Shown here in pieces: positions 61,547 through 64,000 of a stretch of DNA of 64,000 bases; position 1 is the stretch's first letter; the number at the start of each line of letters is the position of its first letter. A program made the position numbers and the translations under genes. Under the pieces are notes generated by a model. It made no database searches, was not told the origin of the DNA, and saw only the letters and a list, made by a program, of their open reading frames with translations. The stretch is taken from positions 62,001 to 126,000 of the forward strand of contig NZ_MBEU01000002.1 in assembly GCF_001954275.1 (NCBI RefSeq). The letters run 5' to 3'. Origin of the DNA: Mycobacterium sp. IS-836 (GTDB lineage: Bacteria; Actinomycetota; Actinomycetes; Mycobacteriales; Mycobacteriaceae).

Positions 61547-63396
61547 CGAACCCGGATTGCCCACCGACGCCGACGCCGGAGGACATCGACGTCGCGGCGT
61601 TGCGCGAAAAGTATCGTCAGGAGCGCGAAAAGCGGCTGCGCCCGGAGGGTTCCAAGCAGTACATCGAACTCGTCGACGACTTCGCGGGATTTTACGAGAC
61701 CGACCCGCACTCGCCGCCGCTGGTCCGCGACGCGATCGCGGAGGACGTCGACGTCGCCGTGCTCGGCGGCGGCTTCGGGGGCCTGCTGTGTGCCGCGTAC
61801 CTGAAAAAGGCCGGCGTCGATGACGTCCGGATCATCGAGTTGGGCGGCGACTTCGGTGGCGTCTGGTACTGGAACCGGTTTCCCGGGCTGCAGTGCGACA
61901 ACGAATCGTACTGCTACATACCATTATTGGAAGAGCTCAACTACATACCGAGCAAGAAGTTCGCCGACGGTACCGAGATCTACGAGCATTGCCGACGCAT
62001 CGGAAAGCATTTCGGCCTCTACGACTCCGCGATCTTCTCTACCCAGGTCCGGGCGCTGCACTGGGACGAGGAGATCAAGCGCTGGCGGGTCAGCACCAAT
62101 CGCGACGACGACATCCGGGCCCGGTTCGTGGTCATGGCGTCGGGCCCCTTTCACCGGCCCAAGCTGCCCGGCATTCCGGGCATCAACGACTTCAAAGGGC
62201 ACAGCTTTCACTCGTCACGATGGGACTACGAATACACCGGCGGGGATAGCAATGGCGGCCTGCACAAGCTCGCCGACAAACGCGTCGCGGTGGTGGGTAC
62301 CGGGGCGACCGCCGTCCAAATCGTGCCGTTCCTGGGCCGGGATGCCAAGCATCTGTACGTGTTTCAGCGCACGCCGTCGTCGGTGGGCGCGCGCAACAAC
62401 ACGCCGACCGATCCCGAGTGGGTGAAATCGCTGCGGCCGGGCTGGCAGAAGGAGCGGCAGCGCAACTTCCACGCCTGGACGTTCGAGGGAATGGCGCTGG
62501 GCCAACCCGACTACGTGTGCGACTTCTGGACCGAACTCGGCCGCAACACCGCCGCGCGCGTTCTCACACTCGAAGACCCGGCGTCGATGACCCCCGAGCA
62601 GTTCATGGCCATCCGCGAAGAAGAAGACTACAAAGTGATGGAGCGACTGCGCCGCAGGGTCGAGAGCATCGTCGACGACCCCGGCACCGCCGAAGCGCTC
62701 AAGCCCTACTACCGGTTTCTGTGCAAGAGGCCATGCACCAACGACGACTACCTCCCAACCTTCAACCGTCCCAACGTAACGCTGGTCGACGTGTCGTCGA
62801 CGAAAGGCGTGGAGCGGGCGACGGAAAAGGGTTTGATCGCGAACGGCGTCGAGTACGAAGTCGACTGCATCATCTACGCCAGTGGGTTCGAGATCACGAC
62901 GGAGATCAGCCGCCGCTACTCCATCGACACCATCGCCGGCCGAGGTGGGTTGTCGCTTTTCGACCACTGGCGTAACGGCTACAAGACATTTCACGGGATG
63001 ACCAGCCGCGAGTTTCCCAACCAGTTCTTCACCGGGTTCACCCAGGTCGGTATCTCGGCGAACATCGCCGCCAACTATGAACTGCAGGGCGAGCACATCG
63101 CCTACATCATCGCCGAAGCGCTGGCCCGCGGCGCGGCTACGGTCGAACCCACCCAAGAGGCGCAGGATGAATGGTGCAAAACCATCCGAGACACCGCGAT
63201 CGACAACAGCCAGTTCGACCTGGAGTGCACGCCGGGCTACTACAACAACGAAGGCGGCGGCATGGGAACCGCGAAGGGCGAAGGGATCCGGTCGCATCTG
63301 GGCGAGCCCTACGGGCCCGGCTTTTACGCCTTCGGCGACCTGCTGGCCGAGTGGCGCGCCACCGGTGAGCTGGATGGCCTCGTGTTGGGATCTTGA
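61543..63396 (+). CDS. Baeyer-Villiger monooxygenase, paralogue of the 18973 enzyme
   Basis: A 617-residue BVMO with GGGFGG at 75-80, the fingerprint FKGHSFHSSRW at 217-227 and a second motif GTGATA. The first Gly-rich loop has GGG in place of the usual GAG or GTG. The N-terminal DVAALREKYRQEREKRLRPE extension parallels that of the first BVMO and marks the large-substrate group. The ATG overlaps the LLM stop (ATGA). It would form an ester or lactone from the ketone made by the SDR; the SMP-30-like protein of the divergent operon could open it. Confidence 0.88.
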   Translation: MTNPDCPPTPTPEDIDVAALREKYRQEREKRLRPEGSKQYIELVDDFAGFYETDPHSPPLVRDAIAEDVDVAVLGGGFGGLLCAAYLKKAGVDDVRIIELGGDFGGVWYWNRFPGLQCDNESYCYIPLLEELNYIPSKKFADGTEIYEHCRRIGKHFGLYDSAIFSTQVRALHWDEEIKRWRVSTNRDDDIRARFVVMASGPFHRPKLPGIPGINDFKGHSFHSSRWDYEYTGGDSNGGLHKLADKRVAVVGTGATAVQIVPFLGRDAKHLYVFQRTPSSVGARNNTPTDPEWVKSLRPGWQKERQRNFHAWTFEGMALGQPDYVCDFWTELGRNTAARVLTLEDPASMTPEQFMAIREEEDYKVMERLRRRVESIVDDPGTAEALKPYYRFLCKRPCTNDDYLPTFNRPNVTLVDVSSTKGVERATEKGLIANGVEYEVDCIIYASGFEITTEISRRYSIDTIAGRGGLSLFDHWRNGYKTFHGMTSREFPNQFFTGFTQVGISANIAANYELQGEHIAYIIAEALARGAATVEPTQEAQDEWCKTIRDTAIDNSQFDLECTPGYYNNEGGGMGTAKGEGIRSHLGEPYGPGFYAFGDLLAEWRATGELDGLVLGS

Positions 63397-64000
63397 TGGC
63401 TGAACTCAGGTTCGACGATCGGGTGGCCGTTGTGACGGGCGCCGGCAGGGGACTGGGCCGCGAGTACGCGCTGCTGCTGGCTTCCAAGGGAGCCAAGGTC
63501 GTCGTCAACGACACGGGCGGCGCCCTGACCGGATCCGGCACCGACGAGGGGCCCGCCCGGCAAGTGGTCGCCGACATCACGGCGGCGGGCGGCGAAGCGG
63601 TGGCATCAGTCGACTCGGTGGCGACGCCCGAGGGGGGCCAGGCCATCATCCAAGCTGCACTTGAGAACTACGGACGGATCGACATCCTCGTCCACAACGC
63701 CGGCAACGTGCGGCGCGCATCGCTGAAGGAGATGAGCTACCAGGACTTCGATGCCGTCATCGACGTCCACCTGCGCGGCGCCTTCCACGTGGTGCGGCCC
63801 GCGTTCCCCGTCATGTGCGCCGCGCACTACGGCCGTGTCGTCTTGACCTCGTCGATCGGCGGCCTGTACGGCAACCACGCCGTCGCGAACTACGCCGCCG
63901 CCAAGGCGGGCCTGATCGGGCTGTCCAACGTCGTCGCGCTCGAAGGTGCCGCCGACGGCGTGCTCTGCAATGTCATCGTCCCGTCGGCGGTCACCAGAAT
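63396..64000 (+). CDS. SDR oxidoreductase (cut by window end)
   Basis: The ATG at 63396 overlaps the BVMO stop (TGATG), and the frame runs open to the last base, giving 201 codons and two extra bases. The opening FDDRVAVVTGAGRGLGREYA with VNDTGGALTGSG is typical of the 17-beta-HSD4/multifunctional-enzyme-type SDRs. NAG in ILVHNAGNVRRAS, the Ser in LTSSIGGLYGNH and YAAAK with Tyr and Lys are present. It is likely a hydroxyacyl- or steroid-alcohol dehydrogenase. The 3' end lies beyond the window. Confidence 0.85.
   Translation, partial: MAELRFDDRVAVVTGAGRGLGREYALLLASKGAKVVVNDTGGALTGSGTDEGPARQVVADITAAGGEAVASVDSVATPEGGQAIIQAALENYGRIDILVHNAGNVRRASLKEMSYQDFDAVIDVHLRGAFHVVRPAFPVMCAAHYGRVVLTSSIGGLYGNHAVANYAAAKAGLIGLSNVVALEGAADGVLCNVIVPSAVTR

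Overview
The window is high-GC DNA, densely coding on both strands, with short intergenic gaps and many ATGA/GTGA stop-start overlaps. Gene content points to a Mycobacterium, probably a slow-growing non-tuberculous species: a 1615-residue CtpI-type P-ATPase, a mycofactocin-type SDR, an LpqC-like lipoprotein esterase, FadD1-type acyl-CoA ligase, DUF417 and DUF899 proteins, a SigG-like sigma factor and a hydrolase-cyclase fusion. There are no rRNA or tRNA genes, insertion sequences, phage genes or CRISPR arrays that I can see. The content is lipid, ketone and steroid-like catabolism: 13 short-chain dehydrogenases (SDRs), four adenylate-forming (ANL) enzymes, three flavin monooxygenases of the BVMO class, a Rieske oxygenase, a luciferase-like monooxygenase and many local repressors.

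Layout. 1-3351: CoA-transferase (cut by the window edge), a small unknown protein, a Cys-less thiolase overlapping a DUF35 partner, and a PadR regulator. 3296-7255: ligase-SDR-hydrolase operon divergent from its likely TetR repressor. 7259-13140: TetR plus secreted lipase, LpqC-like esterase with divergent MarR, polysaccharide deacetylase, membrane esterase. 13182-15467: copper-type P-ATPase with a RicR/CsoR-like operator. 15609-18906: mycofactocin-type SDR, SRPBCC protein, DUF417 protein, two paralogous TetR genes. 18973-22352: two BVMO-class flavoproteins. 22366-24536: SDR and cation/Ca exchanger with a folded leader. 24781-28048: ADH-SnoaL-SDR operon and divergent IclR. 28257-32345: membrane protein, SDRs, SRPBCC, methyltransferase. 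32487-35525: hydrolase-cyclase, TetR and divergent MPAB-type oxygenase. 35689-41637: five-gene cassette with LuxE-like and LuxC-like proteins between SDRs and an acyl ligase. 41733-48200: repeat-bearing membrane protein, hydrolase, ctpI. 48302-51775: SigG-like sigma factor divergent from two SDRs and DUF899. 51868-53106: small unknown protein, SnoaL and SRPBCC genes around a 17-bp inverted repeat. 53107-64000: a GntR-controlled pair of divergent operons.

The best candidates for something new are: (i) the divergent GntR island, where matched operators sit 13-14 nt before both first start codons and the genes spell alcohol oxidation, hydroxylation, Baeyer-Villiger oxidation, lactone opening and CoA activation; (ii) the LuxC/LuxE-like acyl-reductase cassette in a non-luminous lineage; (iii) a leader RNA of the cation exchanger with an 8-bp closing stem, a 7-bp hairpin and a 7-bp loop pseudoknot; and (iv) three genes that seem to lack any ATG, GTG or TTG at their homology-expected start, or have a better-placed ATT or ATC. 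All functional calls come from reading motifs; no database search was run.
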